Below are positions 28,632 to 37,536 of a stretch of 64,000 bases of DNA, piece by piece. Source of the DNA: Oscillospiraceae bacterium. Its GTDB lineage: Bacteria; Bacillota; Clostridia; Oscillospirales; Oscillospiraceae. The position numbers were made by a program, and so were the translations under genes. Below the pieces are notes generated by a model. It saw only the letters and a program-made list of their open reading frames with translations. It was not told the origin of the DNA and searched no databases. Location of the stretch: NCBI GenBank assembly GCA_017516925.1, contig JAFXAQ010000033.1, forward strand, positions 1 through 64,000, given 5' to 3'. Every line of letters starts with the position of its first letter. Positions within the stretch are counted from its first letter, which is position 1.

Positions 28632-28731
28632 AAAGTGGAGCGAAAAGGTTAAGCATACACCTGAAAATGAAATGGAATTTATGAGATTGTTCTGCTATGC
28701 TATGCCTAGCAGGCAATCTGCTGGAGGAAAT

Positions 28732-29535
28732 ATGAAACATATGGAGCCGGTAGCGCCACGGATGGCGGATTTCGCTGTTGAGAATCTGAAATTTTATGAG
28801 CAGTTCTATTTTTGTAACGGCAGCGAGGTGAATTTTCTCACCAAGCCCCGGGTGCATCATGGGCTGCTGTATCTCAAAGCTTGTACCATTGACCTGCAGC
28901 TTCCCTCAGGGGAGGTAATTCGGGCGCAGCCCGGTGATCTTCTCTATCTTCCCAAGGGCTGTCATTACAGGTCCGTTTTCTCCCATGTTTCCGGCAGGGT
29001 ACCCACAGTGCTTTTTAACTGCGATCTTAAGTTGGCGGGCAAGGACTTTGCCCTTGCAGATTCTATTCTGCGGATAACTATGAAACGGGTGAATGCGCTG
29101 GATGCTATCGTAGAAAAGGCAAGCGTCGTCAAAGATGCGCCCTTTGCGCTGAAAAGCTGTTTTTATGCGCTTCTGGAGCTGTGGCGGGAAGAAAGCACAC
29201 AGGGAAACGTACCTGCCAGGAAACACACGTTGCTTGCACCGGCGGTGGAATACCTGACAGCCCACGCTGATGAAAATGTTCCGGTTGCGCTGCTGGCGCA
29301 GAAATGTCACCTGAGCGAAAGCTTCTTCCGGAAGAAGTTTTTGGAAGTCTATGGTGTTTCACCCAAGACGTTTATTCTTCAAAAACGTCTTGACCGGGCA
29401 AAAGCTTTGCTGGAATTGGGGGAACTCAATGTCAGCCAGGTAAGCGAGCTGCTGGGCTTTTCCAGTCCTTCTTATTTCTCACGGATATTTCATAAAAAAT
29501 TTGGCACACCCCCGGTGGAGTGCCTGCAAAAATAA
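28732..29535 (+). CDS. AraC-family transcriptional regulator
   Basis: 267 residues from ATG 28732 (TGGAGGAAAT upstream); the longer frame would begin before the promoter. The N-terminal cupin-like domain has GDLLYLPKGCHYRSV; the C-terminal DNA-binding domain has VALLAQKCHLSESFFRKKF and VSQVSELLGFSSPSYFSRIFHKKFGTPP. It sits just upstream of the GH42-like gene (13 bases), which is its likely regulated partner. Confidence 0.92.
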   Translation: MKHMEPVAPRMADFAVENLKFYEQFYFCNGSEVNFLTKPRVHHGLLYLKACTIDLQLPSGEVIRAQPGDLLYLPKGCHYRSVFSHVSGRVPTVLFNCDLKLAGKDFALADSILRITMKRVNALDAIVEKASVVKDAPFALKSCFYALLELWREESTQGNVPARKHTLLAPAVEYLTAHADENVPVALLAQKCHLSESFFRKKFLEVYGVSPKTFILQKRLDRAKALLELGELNVSQVSELLGFSSPSYFSRIFHKKFGTPPVECLQK

Positions 29536-29548
29536 AAGGGGAGCAGTT

Positions 29549-31600
29549 ATGGAAACAAAAATTGTAAAAAAAGACGGCATCAATCACATTTGCGTTGACG
29601 GCAAAATCATTGATTCCGTTGCGTTCAAGTCCTTTCGACCGACGCCCAATAACGTTGGGGACTTTTATAAGGCAGGGGTCAGAATTTTCCACGTGTATTG
29701 CTCCGGCTTGCGGTCCGGTATCAAAATGCCCTATTCCACATACGGCGAAACCTGGTTCGGCGACGGCGACTACCGCTTTGAAAATTTCGACCGGCAGATG
29801 GAGATGTTTATCCAGGCGGCCCCGGAAGCCTATTTGTTCATTAACCTGCACGTGGATGTGCGGCAGTGGTGGCTGGAGCAAAACCCCGGCAATGCGGATT
29901 CCTTTACCCACCTTTCCCAGATTGCGGGCAATGAAAAATGGCGCCGGGATACGGAAAACTATATCAAAGCATTTATTGAATATGCCGAGTCGAAATATGC
30001 CGATAGAATCATAGGCTACTGGCTGCTGGGCGGTTACACAACGGAGTGGTTCAGTCACCATGACAAGCAGGAGACGCACCCGGTGAAGCTGGAAGCCTTC
30101 CGCAAATATATGGGAGATCCCAATGTGGAGATTCCCAGTCTGGAGGAACTTACAAAGCCAAATGAGCAGATTTTCCTGGACCCTGTCAAGGATAAGCTGA
30201 TTATTGACTACCAAAAATTCCACGCAAAGCTGATATCCGACCTTGTTCTGGGCTGCTGCAAGGCAGCAAAAGAAGCTCTGGGCTTTCAAAAGCTGGTGGG
30301 TGTCTTCTTTGGGTATATTATGGAGCTGCAGTGGAGAGGCTCGATGTGGAATTACGGGCATATTGACCTGGACCGGGTGAACGAAAGTCCTTATGTGGAC
30401 CTGATTGCAACCCCCACCTCTTACCGCTTCCGCCTTTACGACGATGGCTCTGCCTATATGATTTTGGCGGATTCCCTTGCCCTGCACGACAAGGCGTACT
30501 TTGCGTCCTTTGACAATCTCACCTTCCTGACACCCACGGCGCTGGATGACCCCCGCAGACTCTGCAATGACCCGGAAACCAGAGAGGCAATGGCAGCGCT
30601 GCAGTCCAATTTTGGTCGTAAGGACCTGCTGAACACCCGGGAGAAAACCATCCACGGTATGCGCCGGGAGATGATGAGCCGGCTTGCAAAACGGTGCGGA
30701 ACCTGGTGGTTTGATATGCTGGAGGGCTGGTACTATGACGACGGGCTGATGGAAGAGGTAGCCAAGCTGGTGAAAAATTCTGCCTCCCTTCTGGAAAAGC
30801 CGAAGCACTCCAATGCGGAGATTTGCGTTTTTGTAGGCGCAGAGCCGTTGTATTTTGTGAATAAAACCAGCGGAATCAACGATGAGTCCCTGTGCTATCA
30901 GCGTGGACCCCTCAGCCGTATCGGCGCCCCCTACGATTTGTTCTCTATGAGCGATTTGCAGCGGGTGGATAAGGAGCAGTACAAGCTCTTTATTTTCCTG
31001 GATGCCTACAGCCTGCGTGAGGACGAGCGCACTTACATAAATGAAACACTGAAGGGCGGCGGACGCTCCTTGCTGTTCGTGGGTCCCTGCGATTATATTA
31101 ACGAAGACGGTGTAAGCGAGGAAAGAATGTCCGCCCTGTGCGAGATGGAGATTGGGCTGCTGGAAAAGGACGAGGCGCAGATTCGTGCGTTCAATTCCCA
31201 GTACGGCTACGGCGATGCCAAAAACCCCACACCCTTCGTCAGTGCAACGGATGTCCGTGTCCTCGGCAGATTTTCCGATTCCCGCAAATGCGCATTGGCT
31301 GTGAAGGAAAATGCCGATTACAACGTATTTTTCAGCGCTCTTGGCAATCTGTCCCACGAGGTTTTGCGTGGGATTGCCAAAATGGCAGGTGTGCATATTT
31401 ACGTGGAGGAAGGCGTGTTCACCTATATCAATGATACCGTGGCAGGTGTTTATAACACCAATGCGGCAACCACCGAGATTACACTTCCGGCAGACGGCGA
31501 ATACACCGAGCTGTTCAGCGGCAAAACCTATCAGACCCAAAACAAAAAGGTGGTTTTACCCACCGATGAATGCCCGGCCCAAATGCTGGTACTGAAATAA
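29549..31600 (+). CDS. GH42-like glycosidase
   Basis: 683 residues from ATG 29549 with GGGGAG upstream. The fold order suggests a TIM-barrel beta-galactosidase relative: YLFINLHVDVRQWWLEQNPG, YWLLGGYTTEWFSHHD (candidate acid/base Glu), then a barrel end GTWWFDMLEGWYYDD, and a GH42-type trimerisation domain with SLREDERTYINETLKGGGRSLLFVGP. Key Glu positions of a classic GH42 are not all obvious, so function could differ. No signal peptide. Substrate unknown. Confidence 0.68.
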   Translation: METKIVKKDGINHICVDGKIIDSVAFKSFRPTPNNVGDFYKAGVRIFHVYCSGLRSGIKMPYSTYGETWFGDGDYRFENFDRQMEMFIQAAPEAYLFINLHVDVRQWWLEQNPGNADSFTHLSQIAGNEKWRRDTENYIKAFIEYAESKYADRIIGYWLLGGYTTEWFSHHDKQETHPVKLEAFRKYMGDPNVEIPSLEELTKPNEQIFLDPVKDKLIIDYQKFHAKLISDLVLGCCKAAKEALGFQKLVGVFFGYIMELQWRGSMWNYGHIDLDRVNESPYVDLIATPTSYRFRLYDDGSAYMILADSLALHDKAYFASFDNLTFLTPTALDDPRRLCNDPETREAMAALQSNFGRKDLLNTREKTIHGMRREMMSRLAKRCGTWWFDMLEGWYYDDGLMEEVAKLVKNSASLLEKPKHSNAEICVFVGAEPLYFVNKTSGINDESLCYQRGPLSRIGAPYDLFSMSDLQRVDKEQYKLFIFLDAYSLREDERTYINETLKGGGRSLLFVGPCDYINEDGVSEERMSALCEMEIGLLEKDEAQIRAFNSQYGYGDAKNPTPFVSATDVRVLGRFSDSRKCALAVKENADYNVFFSALGNLSHEVLRGIAKMAGVHIYVEEGVFTYINDTVAGVYNTNAATTEITLPADGEYTELFSGKTYQTQNKKVVLPTDECPAQMLVLK

Positions 31601-31602
31601 TC

Positions 31603-31638
31603 AAAAAAGAACGGATGGAAAACCATCCGTTCTTTTTT
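31603..31638. terminator. Bidirectional terminator
   Basis: 16-bp perfect stem (31603-31618 with 31623-31638), AAAA loop; A-run on one side and T-run on the other, so it works in both directions for the convergent genes. Confidence 0.92.
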
Positions 31639-31644
31639 GTTATT

Positions 31645-32685
31645 TTACAGGAAATCGTAGTTCAGTTTTACCGGCTTGCCGGTTTTGGAGGATTCCACCA
31701 TTGCCATACAGGTATAGGCAGTGATTGCGCCTTCCACACCGGGGCAGGAGCTTTCACGACCTTCCAAAATGGCGGCGCAGAATTCTTCCACCTCAGCGGT
31801 GGTATTGTGACCCTTGGAGGCGTTGGGAATGTGCACCCGGATTTGCTGCTGGTTCAGGTCCGCAAACATAGGCTCATCGGATACCTTGTCCATATACAGA
31901 TAGGTGCCGAAGGTGTCCTTGTATAAGGTGCCCTTGGTGCCATAGACGACGGTGCGGTCGACCTGGGGACGCTTGGCACCGATGGAGCAGAACATTTTAC
32001 CCAGTACGCCATTGGGGAACTTGATGGAAGCCACCGTGCAGTCATAAACAGGCCAATCGGTGAGAACCTTGTTGCTGGAGTATGCGAATACTTCTTCCGG
32101 GTTGCCGGCAATGCAACGGAGCAAATCCACGGCGTGGCAACCACCGCCGATGATGCCGTGCCGGTCCGGGTCACGGCGCCAGCCGGTGGAACCGGGGATT
32201 TTGGAGTAGTCGTGGGCGTATTCGGACTCCACATAGAAAATCTCGCCCAGCTTGCCGCTTTTCACAATTTCGATAATCTTCTGCGCGGCGGGGTTGAACC
32301 GGGCAACCTGACCGATCATCAGCATAGCGCCGGACTCCTTGCTTGCGTCAATCATTGCCTTGCAGTCAGCGGTGTTCAGCGCCATAGGCTTTTCGCAAAG
32401 AACAGGCTTACCGGCTTTCAGGGCGGCAACGGTAACCTCCCGGTGCGCCTGATCGTTGGTGGCAACGATGATGGCATCCACATCATCCCGAGCCAGCAGC
32501 TCATTGTAATCCGTATAGTGGGGAACGTCTGTTACTCGGAATTTCTCATCGTGCTGATGCAGGCGGGTCTCGTCAGGCTCCGCCAAGCCGACCAGCTCTG
32601 CGTTGTAGGCTTCGGTAACGCCCTTCATATGCATTCTGGAGAAGGAACCGATGCCAATGATACCAATTCTGACTTTCTTGTTCAT
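31645..32685 (-). CDS. Gfo/Idh/MocA-family NAD-dependent sugar dehydrogenase
   Basis: 346 residues. Rossmann motif IGIIGIGSFSRMH at the N-terminus, ATNDQAHREVT, then CEKPMALN (Lys of the EKP motif), and HDYSKIPGSTGWRRDPDRHGIIGGGCHAVDLLR, the family's conserved C-terminal Asp/His catalytic region. It oxidises a sugar or inositol derivative with NAD(P). It is followed (in transcription order) by nothing and preceded by a close paralogue 18 bases upstream, so the two form a tandem operon. Confidence 0.93.
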   Translation of the reverse strand: MNKKVRIGIIGIGSFSRMHMKGVTEAYNAELVGLAEPDETRLHQHDEKFRVTDVPHYTDYNELLARDDVDAIIVATNDQAHREVTVAALKAGKPVLCEKPMALNTADCKAMIDASKESGAMLMIGQVARFNPAAQKIIEIVKSGKLGEIFYVESEYAHDYSKIPGSTGWRRDPDRHGIIGGGCHAVDLLRCIAGNPEEVFAYSSNKVLTDWPVYDCTVASIKFPNGVLGKMFCSIGAKRPQVDRTVVYGTKGTLYKDTFGTYLYMDKVSDEPMFADLNQQQIRVHIPNASKGHNTTAEVEEFCAAILEGRESSCPGVEGAITAYTCMAMVESSKTGKPVKLNYDFL

Positions 32686-32703
32686 AGTAAACGCTCCTTT
32701 TTG

Positions 32704-33741
32704 TTATTTTGCAAAGTCATAGTTCAGGGTAACCGGCTTACCGGTTTGTGATGCTTCCACAATAGCCATACAGGTATAAGCGGTGATGGCACCGTCCTTG
32801 CCGGGGCAGGGAACAGGCTTATCCTCGATAATTGCCTCACAGAAATCTGTGATTTCTCCCAGAACATTGTGGTCATTTTTCTGTACCGGAATGGGGATTC
32901 TGACCTTAAACTGGTCCTTGATGTCCAGCGTGTCGGAGAAATGCTCCGTAAACAGGTCAATGTTGGACCGGGTGAACACCAGGGTGCCCTTGGTGCCGTA
33001 AACGCTGGTCTGTCTGGTAGCGCTGCGCTTACAGCCGATAGAGGACATGACCTTGCCGATGACGTTGTTGGGGAACTTGAAAATGGCAACGGAGCAGTCA
33101 TACACCGGCCAGTCTGTCAGGCACTTGTTATTGGAATATGCGCTGAGCTCAATGGGATTGCCGGCAATGGAACGGAGCAAATCTACAGCGTGGCAGCCGC
33201 CGCCAATAATGCCGTGGCGCGCGGGATCCATCCGCCACTGGTTGGTGCCGGGAATTTTGGAATAATCGTGAGCGTATTCGGACTCAACATAGTAAATGTC
33301 ACCGATGACGCCGTCCTTAATCATCTGCACAGCCTTGCTGCATACGCCGTCGTAGCGGGTAACCTGACCCACCATCAGCTTCTTGCCGGTTTCTTTTTCT
33401 GCTTCGATCATAGCAATACAGTCTTCCATGGTCAGCGCCATAGGCTTTTCGCACAGAACATGCTTGCCGGCGCGTAACGCGGCGACAGTCAATTCCTTGT
33501 GCGCCTGGTCGTTGGAAGCGACAATGACGGCTTCAATATCGTCCCGTGCCAGCATTTCGTTGTAGTCGGTGTAGTGATCCAGATGTGCAACCTTGAACTT
33601 TTCGTCGTGCTGATGCAGGCGGGTTTCGTCCGGGTCAGCCAGCGCAACCAGCTCTGCGTTGACGGCATCCAGAGCGCCCTTGATGTGTAGCCTGGAAAAG
33701 CTGCCAATGCCAACAATACCAATTCTGACTTTTCTTTGCAT
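32704..33741 (-). CDS. Gfo/Idh/MocA-family dehydrogenase, tandem paralogue
   Basis: 345 residues. Rossmann IGIVGIGSFSRLH, ASNDQAHKELT, CEKPMALT and the catalytic HDYSKIPGTNQWRMDPARHGIIGGGCHAVDL block, nearly the same as in its neighbour. The two share about 60% of residues by eye, suggesting tandem duplication and then divergence of substrate (one more acidic active-site loop). First gene of the pair; a divergent AraC gene starts 174 bases away. Confidence 0.93.
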   Translation of the reverse strand: MQRKVRIGIVGIGSFSRLHIKGALDAVNAELVALADPDETRLHQHDEKFKVAHLDHYTDYNEMLARDDIEAVIVASNDQAHKELTVAALRAGKHVLCEKPMALTMEDCIAMIEAEKETGKKLMVGQVTRYDGVCSKAVQMIKDGVIGDIYYVESEYAHDYSKIPGTNQWRMDPARHGIIGGGCHAVDLLRSIAGNPIELSAYSNNKCLTDWPVYDCSVAIFKFPNNVIGKVMSSIGCKRSATRQTSVYGTKGTLVFTRSNIDLFTEHFSDTLDIKDQFKVRIPIPVQKNDHNVLGEITDFCEAIIEDKPVPCPGKDGAITAYTCMAIVEASQTGKPVTLNYDFAK

Positions 33742-33790
33742 GGTGATTTCCCTTCCTGTTATAAAAATAGTGTCCTTTTGAAAATGCTGC

Positions 33791-33819
33791 TTGTTTTCAA
33801 ATGTTCGATATGTTATAGT
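33791..33819 (+). promoter_or_regulatory. Promoter region of the third AraC gene
   Basis: TTGTTT (33791-33796), 17-base spacer, TATAGT (33814-33819). A TTTGAAAA...TTTTCAAA imperfect palindrome (about 33778-33800) overlaps it and may be an operator shared with the divergent dehydrogenases. Confidence 0.5.
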
Positions 33820-33914
33820 TACAAAAAGACCTTACAGCTTGATTATAACAGCTACGCAAGAAATAACAATACAGGAATGTGTGTTGTTTTCTTCAATTTG
33901 TTGGGAGGTTCCCT

Positions 33915-34718
33915 ATGCTTATCAAAAGAGATGAAAAGTATTCAGAAAGCGTGTTCCTATATTCCTGCGTAAGGGATATACCCAAACACGGAGGCAAATG
34001 CGGACCTAGCGTGCGCAATGTCTATCTTTTGGAGCTCTGCACGCAAGGCTATGGTTCTGTGGTGATTAACGGCTGCGAATTTCCCATTTGCCCGGGGGAT
34101 GGCTATCTGCTGTTTCCGGGGGACAGGATTACCCATACTGCAGACAAGGACAATCCCCGCAGGGGCTATTGCTGCGTTCTGGGTGGTATGTCTTTGGGAA
34201 AATTTGCGGCAGAAATGGGAATAACCTCTTCGCAGCCTTATATTCCCAGGCAGGCGGTAGGTGAGGTTGCGGAATATATGAAGCTCTTGACTGAGGATGA
34301 TAGCCCGGATGATCCCGGAAAGGAGCTCCGCCGGCTGGCCCGGGTGTATGATATGCTGGGGGCAATGCTGCGCTATGCCGGCAAGCCCGATCGGGACGGC
34401 TGGACAGAGCGAATCCTGGGCTTGATTGAAGCGCGGTATCATGAGCCCATTACCGTACGGTGGCTGGCGCAGCAGGTGTCAATGGAACGGAGTTATTTTT
34501 CTGTGCGGTTTAAGGAAAAAACCGGCTACGCTCCCGGTAGCTATCTGACCGCTGTCCGGGTGGAAAAAGCCTGTATTTTGCTGTGTGAAACCAATGAACC
34601 CGTTGCAGAGGTGGCTGCTGCTGTGGGACTGGACACCCGGAATTTTGCCCGGATTTTCAAGCAGCGCACCGGAAAAACACCCCGGCAGTACCGGGAAACA
34701 CACCGAAAAGAATCCTAA
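33915..34718 (+). CDS. AraC-family transcriptional regulator
   Basis: 267 residues from ATG 33915, GGGAGG upstream. The N-terminal cupin part has GDGYLLFPGDRITHTADKDNP; the C-terminal HTH pair has VRWLAQQVSMERSYFSVRFKEKTG and VAEVAAAVGLDTRNFARIFKQRTGKTP. It is divergent from the tandem Gfo/Idh pair, its likely target, and is the third AraC protein in 14 kb. Confidence 0.92.
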   Translation: MLIKRDEKYSESVFLYSCVRDIPKHGGKCGPSVRNVYLLELCTQGYGSVVINGCEFPICPGDGYLLFPGDRITHTADKDNPRRGYCCVLGGMSLGKFAAEMGITSSQPYIPRQAVGEVAEYMKLLTEDDSPDDPGKELRRLARVYDMLGAMLRYAGKPDRDGWTERILGLIEARYHEPITVRWLAQQVSMERSYFSVRFKEKTGYAPGSYLTAVRVEKACILLCETNEPVAEVAAAVGLDTRNFARIFKQRTGKTPRQYRETHRKES

Positions 34719-34772
34719 ATCCGTAAAAAGGGGCTATCCCACTAATACAAGACCTTTCAATATGGATTGTAG

Positions 34773-34850
34773 GGACACCCGTCCCCGGGTGTCCGAAACA
34801 CAAAAATAGCACAAAATCTGCGCAAAGTGTACAGATTTTGTGCTATTTTT
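34773..34850. repeat. Two-hairpin intergenic repeat, copy 2
   Basis: Hairpin 34773-34794 (GGACACCC and GGGTGTCC) and a second with a 19-bp stem 34802-34820 with 34832-34850 containing AGCACAAAATC, followed by T. Same elements and order as at 20362-20426. Confidence 0.75.
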
Positions 34851-34862
34851 TATGTTTGTTGC

Positions 34863-34884
34863 GGTCACCTCAGGAGAGGTGACC
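34863..34884. repeat. Short palindrome
   Basis: 9-bp perfect stem GGTCACCTC and GAGGTGACC around AGGA. It lies 29 bases from the DUF362 stop and may belong to the adjacent repeat. Confidence 0.55.
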
Positions 34885-34913
34885 CTACAAAATGTTTTGA
34901 GACAGCCCCTTTG

Positions 34914-35792
34914 TTAAATTTCAATCAGCTCGTATTCCCGGGAGCCGTAGCCGTGCTGGGCGGCAGCTTCGATGGTATGAATGCCATGGCGGCTTTCCAG
35001 CCGCTTCAGGAAATGGTCCCGCCCAATATCCTTGGAAGCATAGATAAGGTCCACACAGGCCTGGTCCAGCGCCACCGGGTCTAAGGAGGACAATATGCCG
35101 ATATCCTTCATACAGGGGTCTTCCGCCTCAGCGCAGCAGTCGCAGTCAACAGACAAATTAGCCATCACATTGATATAGGCAAGCTTGCCCCGGAACAGTT
35201 CAATGACTGAGCCGGCTGCATCCGCCATAGCCTCCAGAAACCGGTCCTGGGGCGCCATATGCTTCCAGACAATTGCCGGGTCTGCGGTAAATCCGGCAGA
35301 GTGGATATGGGCTTTGCCGCTGCTGGAGGCGCAGCCGATGGCCAGCTGTTTCAGCGCACCGCCGTAGCCACCGGCAGGATGCCCCTTAAAATGCGCCAGC
35401 ACCAGCATGGAATCGTAGTTTTGAATGTTCTTACCCACGAAATTCTCCCGGATGGCAATGCCGTTCGGAATTTCCAGCCGCAAATCCGGACCCTCTGCGT
35501 CCAGAATATCCACGTCAAAGCATTCTGACCAGCCGTGGGTAAACATCAGCTTTTTGTGCTTTTCCGTGGTGTTGCGCTCACCTTTATAGGCAGTATTGGT
35601 TTCTACCACAGTGCCCCGGACCAAATCCATTACGCTCTTCCAGAATTCCGGACGGAAAAAATTCTGGTTTCCCGCCTCACCGGAGTGCACCTTTACAGCA
35701 ACCTTGCCGGGCAGGGTTACCTCCAGTGCCTGATACATCTTCACCACCGCCTCCGGGGTGATGGCTTTGGTAAAATATACTTTCGATTTCAT
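34914..35792 (-). CDS. DUF362 Fe-S centre protein
   Basis: 292 residues from ATG 35792, preceded by GGAGGCG. It has the DUF362 pattern: KVHSGEAGNQNF, HFKGHPAGGYGGALKQLAIGCASSSGK, and CDCCAEAEDPCMKDIGILSSLDPVALDQACVDL near the C-terminus, whose cysteines are likely metal or Fe-S ligands. The family is common in anaerobes, often beside ferredoxins; its reaction is unknown. It is 13 bases downstream of the acyltransferase and probably co-transcribed with it. Confidence 0.87.
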   Translation of the reverse strand: MKSKVYFTKAITPEAVVKMYQALEVTLPGKVAVKVHSGEAGNQNFFRPEFWKSVMDLVRGTVVETNTAYKGERNTTEKHKKLMFTHGWSECFDVDILDAEGPDLRLEIPNGIAIRENFVGKNIQNYDSMLVLAHFKGHPAGGYGGALKQLAIGCASSSGKAHIHSAGFTADPAIVWKHMAPQDRFLEAMADAAGSVIELFRGKLAYINVMANLSVDCDCCAEAEDPCMKDIGILSSLDPVALDQACVDLIYASKDIGRDHFLKRLESRHGIHTIEAAAQHGYGSREYELIEI

Positions 35793-35805
35793 AAGCGCCT
35801 CCACA

Positions 35806-37113
35806 TTAAACCGTTGTTTCCTCCGGCATTTTTAACTGCCGGGATTTGTACAGCTGATACATTTCTTCTGTTGCCATCCGGGTTTTTGCCACTACGTCGC
35901 AGCCCTTGGGGAAGCAGTGATACCGGATTTCGTTGGTGCCGATACCAATCATATCGCCGATTTCATACCAGTAATAATCCGCATACAGGCTGTAGCTGCC
36001 TTGGGGCTTTTGGTGGTACTCCAGCCGTCCGTCGCAGCCTGTCAGGTGGAAGCCTGTGAGGTCGTGGACCAGCCGACCCTCGCCTACGTGATACAAGCAC
36101 TTGTGGTCCACCATCATTACAATATCCACGTCAACATCCAGCAGGTATTTACCATCCAAAATCTCCTGACGCAGCTGCTGCCGCTGCCAGGCATTCCAGT
36201 CCGGAACGTGGGTAAAGGCGCTGTCGCCGTCGGCAGCTTGCAAAAAGCCCTGAGGCGTCAGTTCATAGGTTTTTCCGCAGCTGCCGCAGGAAAGAGTCGT
36301 GCCCTTGCCTAGCATTTGTCCTTCTGTGTTGCAGTGGGGGCAGCGGTAGAGAATGCGGTTCAGACCGTCTGCCCGGAAACCGTCGTGAATTTCCAGCCCG
36401 GTTTCCTGCTGATAGCGCCACTGGTCAAAGCCAAAGGCTTCGTCCAGCCCATCAGAGAGTTCCTTAACACTTAAATTCTGTACTTCTTCCCGGGTGTACA
36501 GACACCGCACTTTGGCAGAAACGGGAACACCCTTGCGTACCTGTAGCTGATTGTACAGGGGATTGCGGTTGAATGCGCCAAAGGTTTCGATCATCAAAAC
36601 CGGCACATCCAGCTTTTTCAGCAGCACGCCCATTTTTCTGGGCAACTGCGTTGCCCGGCCGTCAAAGGAATAGCTTGCCTCCGGGTACATCAGAATGCTG
36701 CTTTTCTTTTCCTTCAGGCAGTAGGTCATATCCTTGATTAAGGACACATCCGTTACAAATTTCTGGGTGGGGATGCAGCCGATGGTGTACATCAGCCAGC
36801 TCATCAGTCCCCCCATACCCACAAAGGCATCGGTGGTGCATACAATGTTGATAGCCCGTGGGAAAAGAATCCGGTAGGCAATGGGCATATCCAGAAAGCA
36901 GGAGTGGTTCATTAGTATCAGGCAGGGTTCTTTCTTACCTACCAGCTCCATACGCTCTTTCGTATAGGTAAACTTAGTGCCGGAGAGGGAAAACACGGAC
37001 AAAATCCGGATCAGCGTCCGCCAGAACATCCCGGGCTTTCTGGGCTGTTTGTGCGTTGGTCTGGGGAGCGCCATAACCTTGTCATAGTCCATAATTTTAA
37101 ATGTATTTTTCAT
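35806..37113 (-). CDS. PlsC-family 1-acylglycerol-3-phosphate acyltransferase with Zn-ribbon tail
   Basis: 435 residues, longer than the typical 200-250. Residues 1-240 have the acyltransferase motifs: NHSCFLD (HX4D), a later YPEASYSFDG (motif III-like) and PVLMIET (motif IV-like). Residues about 258-290 hold CPHC and CGSC knuckles of a zinc ribbon, then a beta-rich domain to the end. It would transfer acyl groups to lysophosphatidic acid or a similar lipid. The added C-terminal module is not seen in standard PlsC. Confidence 0.83.
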   Translation of the reverse strand: MKNTFKIMDYDKVMALPRPTHKQPRKPGMFWRTLIRILSVFSLSGTKFTYTKERMELVGKKEPCLILMNHSCFLDMPIAYRILFPRAINIVCTTDAFVGMGGLMSWLMYTIGCIPTQKFVTDVSLIKDMTYCLKEKKSSILMYPEASYSFDGRATQLPRKMGVLLKKLDVPVLMIETFGAFNRNPLYNQLQVRKGVPVSAKVRCLYTREEVQNLSVKELSDGLDEAFGFDQWRYQQETGLEIHDGFRADGLNRILYRCPHCNTEGQMLGKGTTLSCGSCGKTYELTPQGFLQAADGDSAFTHVPDWNAWQRQQLRQEILDGKYLLDVDVDIVMMVDHKCLYHVGEGRLVHDLTGFHLTGCDGRLEYHQKPQGSYSLYADYYWYEIGDMIGIGTNEIRYHCFPKGCDVVAKTRMATEEMYQLYKSRQLKMPEETTV

Positions 37114-37266
37114 AGATGAGTAACCTCAAAACTCTGTTTTTATTTCAATAACAGTATAAAACACAGTTATTTTCTTGTCAATAAAAATGATATGTGTTTG
37201 AATTCCAACATACATATTTGTTATCACGTGGTATAATGCTTTCAGAAAGCAAAGGAGGTTGATTTT

Positions 37267-37536
37267 ATGGTTATTGAAGGTTGCCAAGGAAAACCCAGAA
37301 CCCCGACGATTATTGAAAAAAGATGTCCCAACTGCGGACATGAAATAGAGATGTTCTCTATCGACACGCAGATGCCCTGTGAGCACTGCGGTTTTGTGGC
37401 ATACAACGATACCCTCAGCTGCGTGCAGTGGTGCGCCTATGCCAAGCAATGTGTAGGTGAGGAAATGTACAACGCAATGATGGAAATTGCCGCCAAGCAG
37501 AAAAGGGAGAGAGAAAATGAAAAGAAGAATCATTGA
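37267..37536 (+). CDS. Small zinc-ribbon protein
   Basis: 89 residues behind AAAGGAGG. Four Cys in CPNC and CEHC plus later CVQWC and C give a treble-clef or ribbon site. Related small proteins are found before ferredoxin-like genes in clostridia. Its end overlaps the next gene by 20 bases, so they are translated from one message. Function unknown. Confidence 0.72.
   Translation: MVIEGCQGKPRTPTIIEKRCPNCGHEIEMFSIDTQMPCEHCGFVAYNDTLSCVQWCAYAKQCVGEEMYNAMMEIAAKQKRERENEKKNH

Noticed and set aside
29432..31540. Long minus-strand frame (702 codons) opposite the GH42-like gene
   Set aside because: The plus-strand frame has the ribosome site, recognisable enzyme motifs and matching terminator; the antisense product has no family features and is a shadow.
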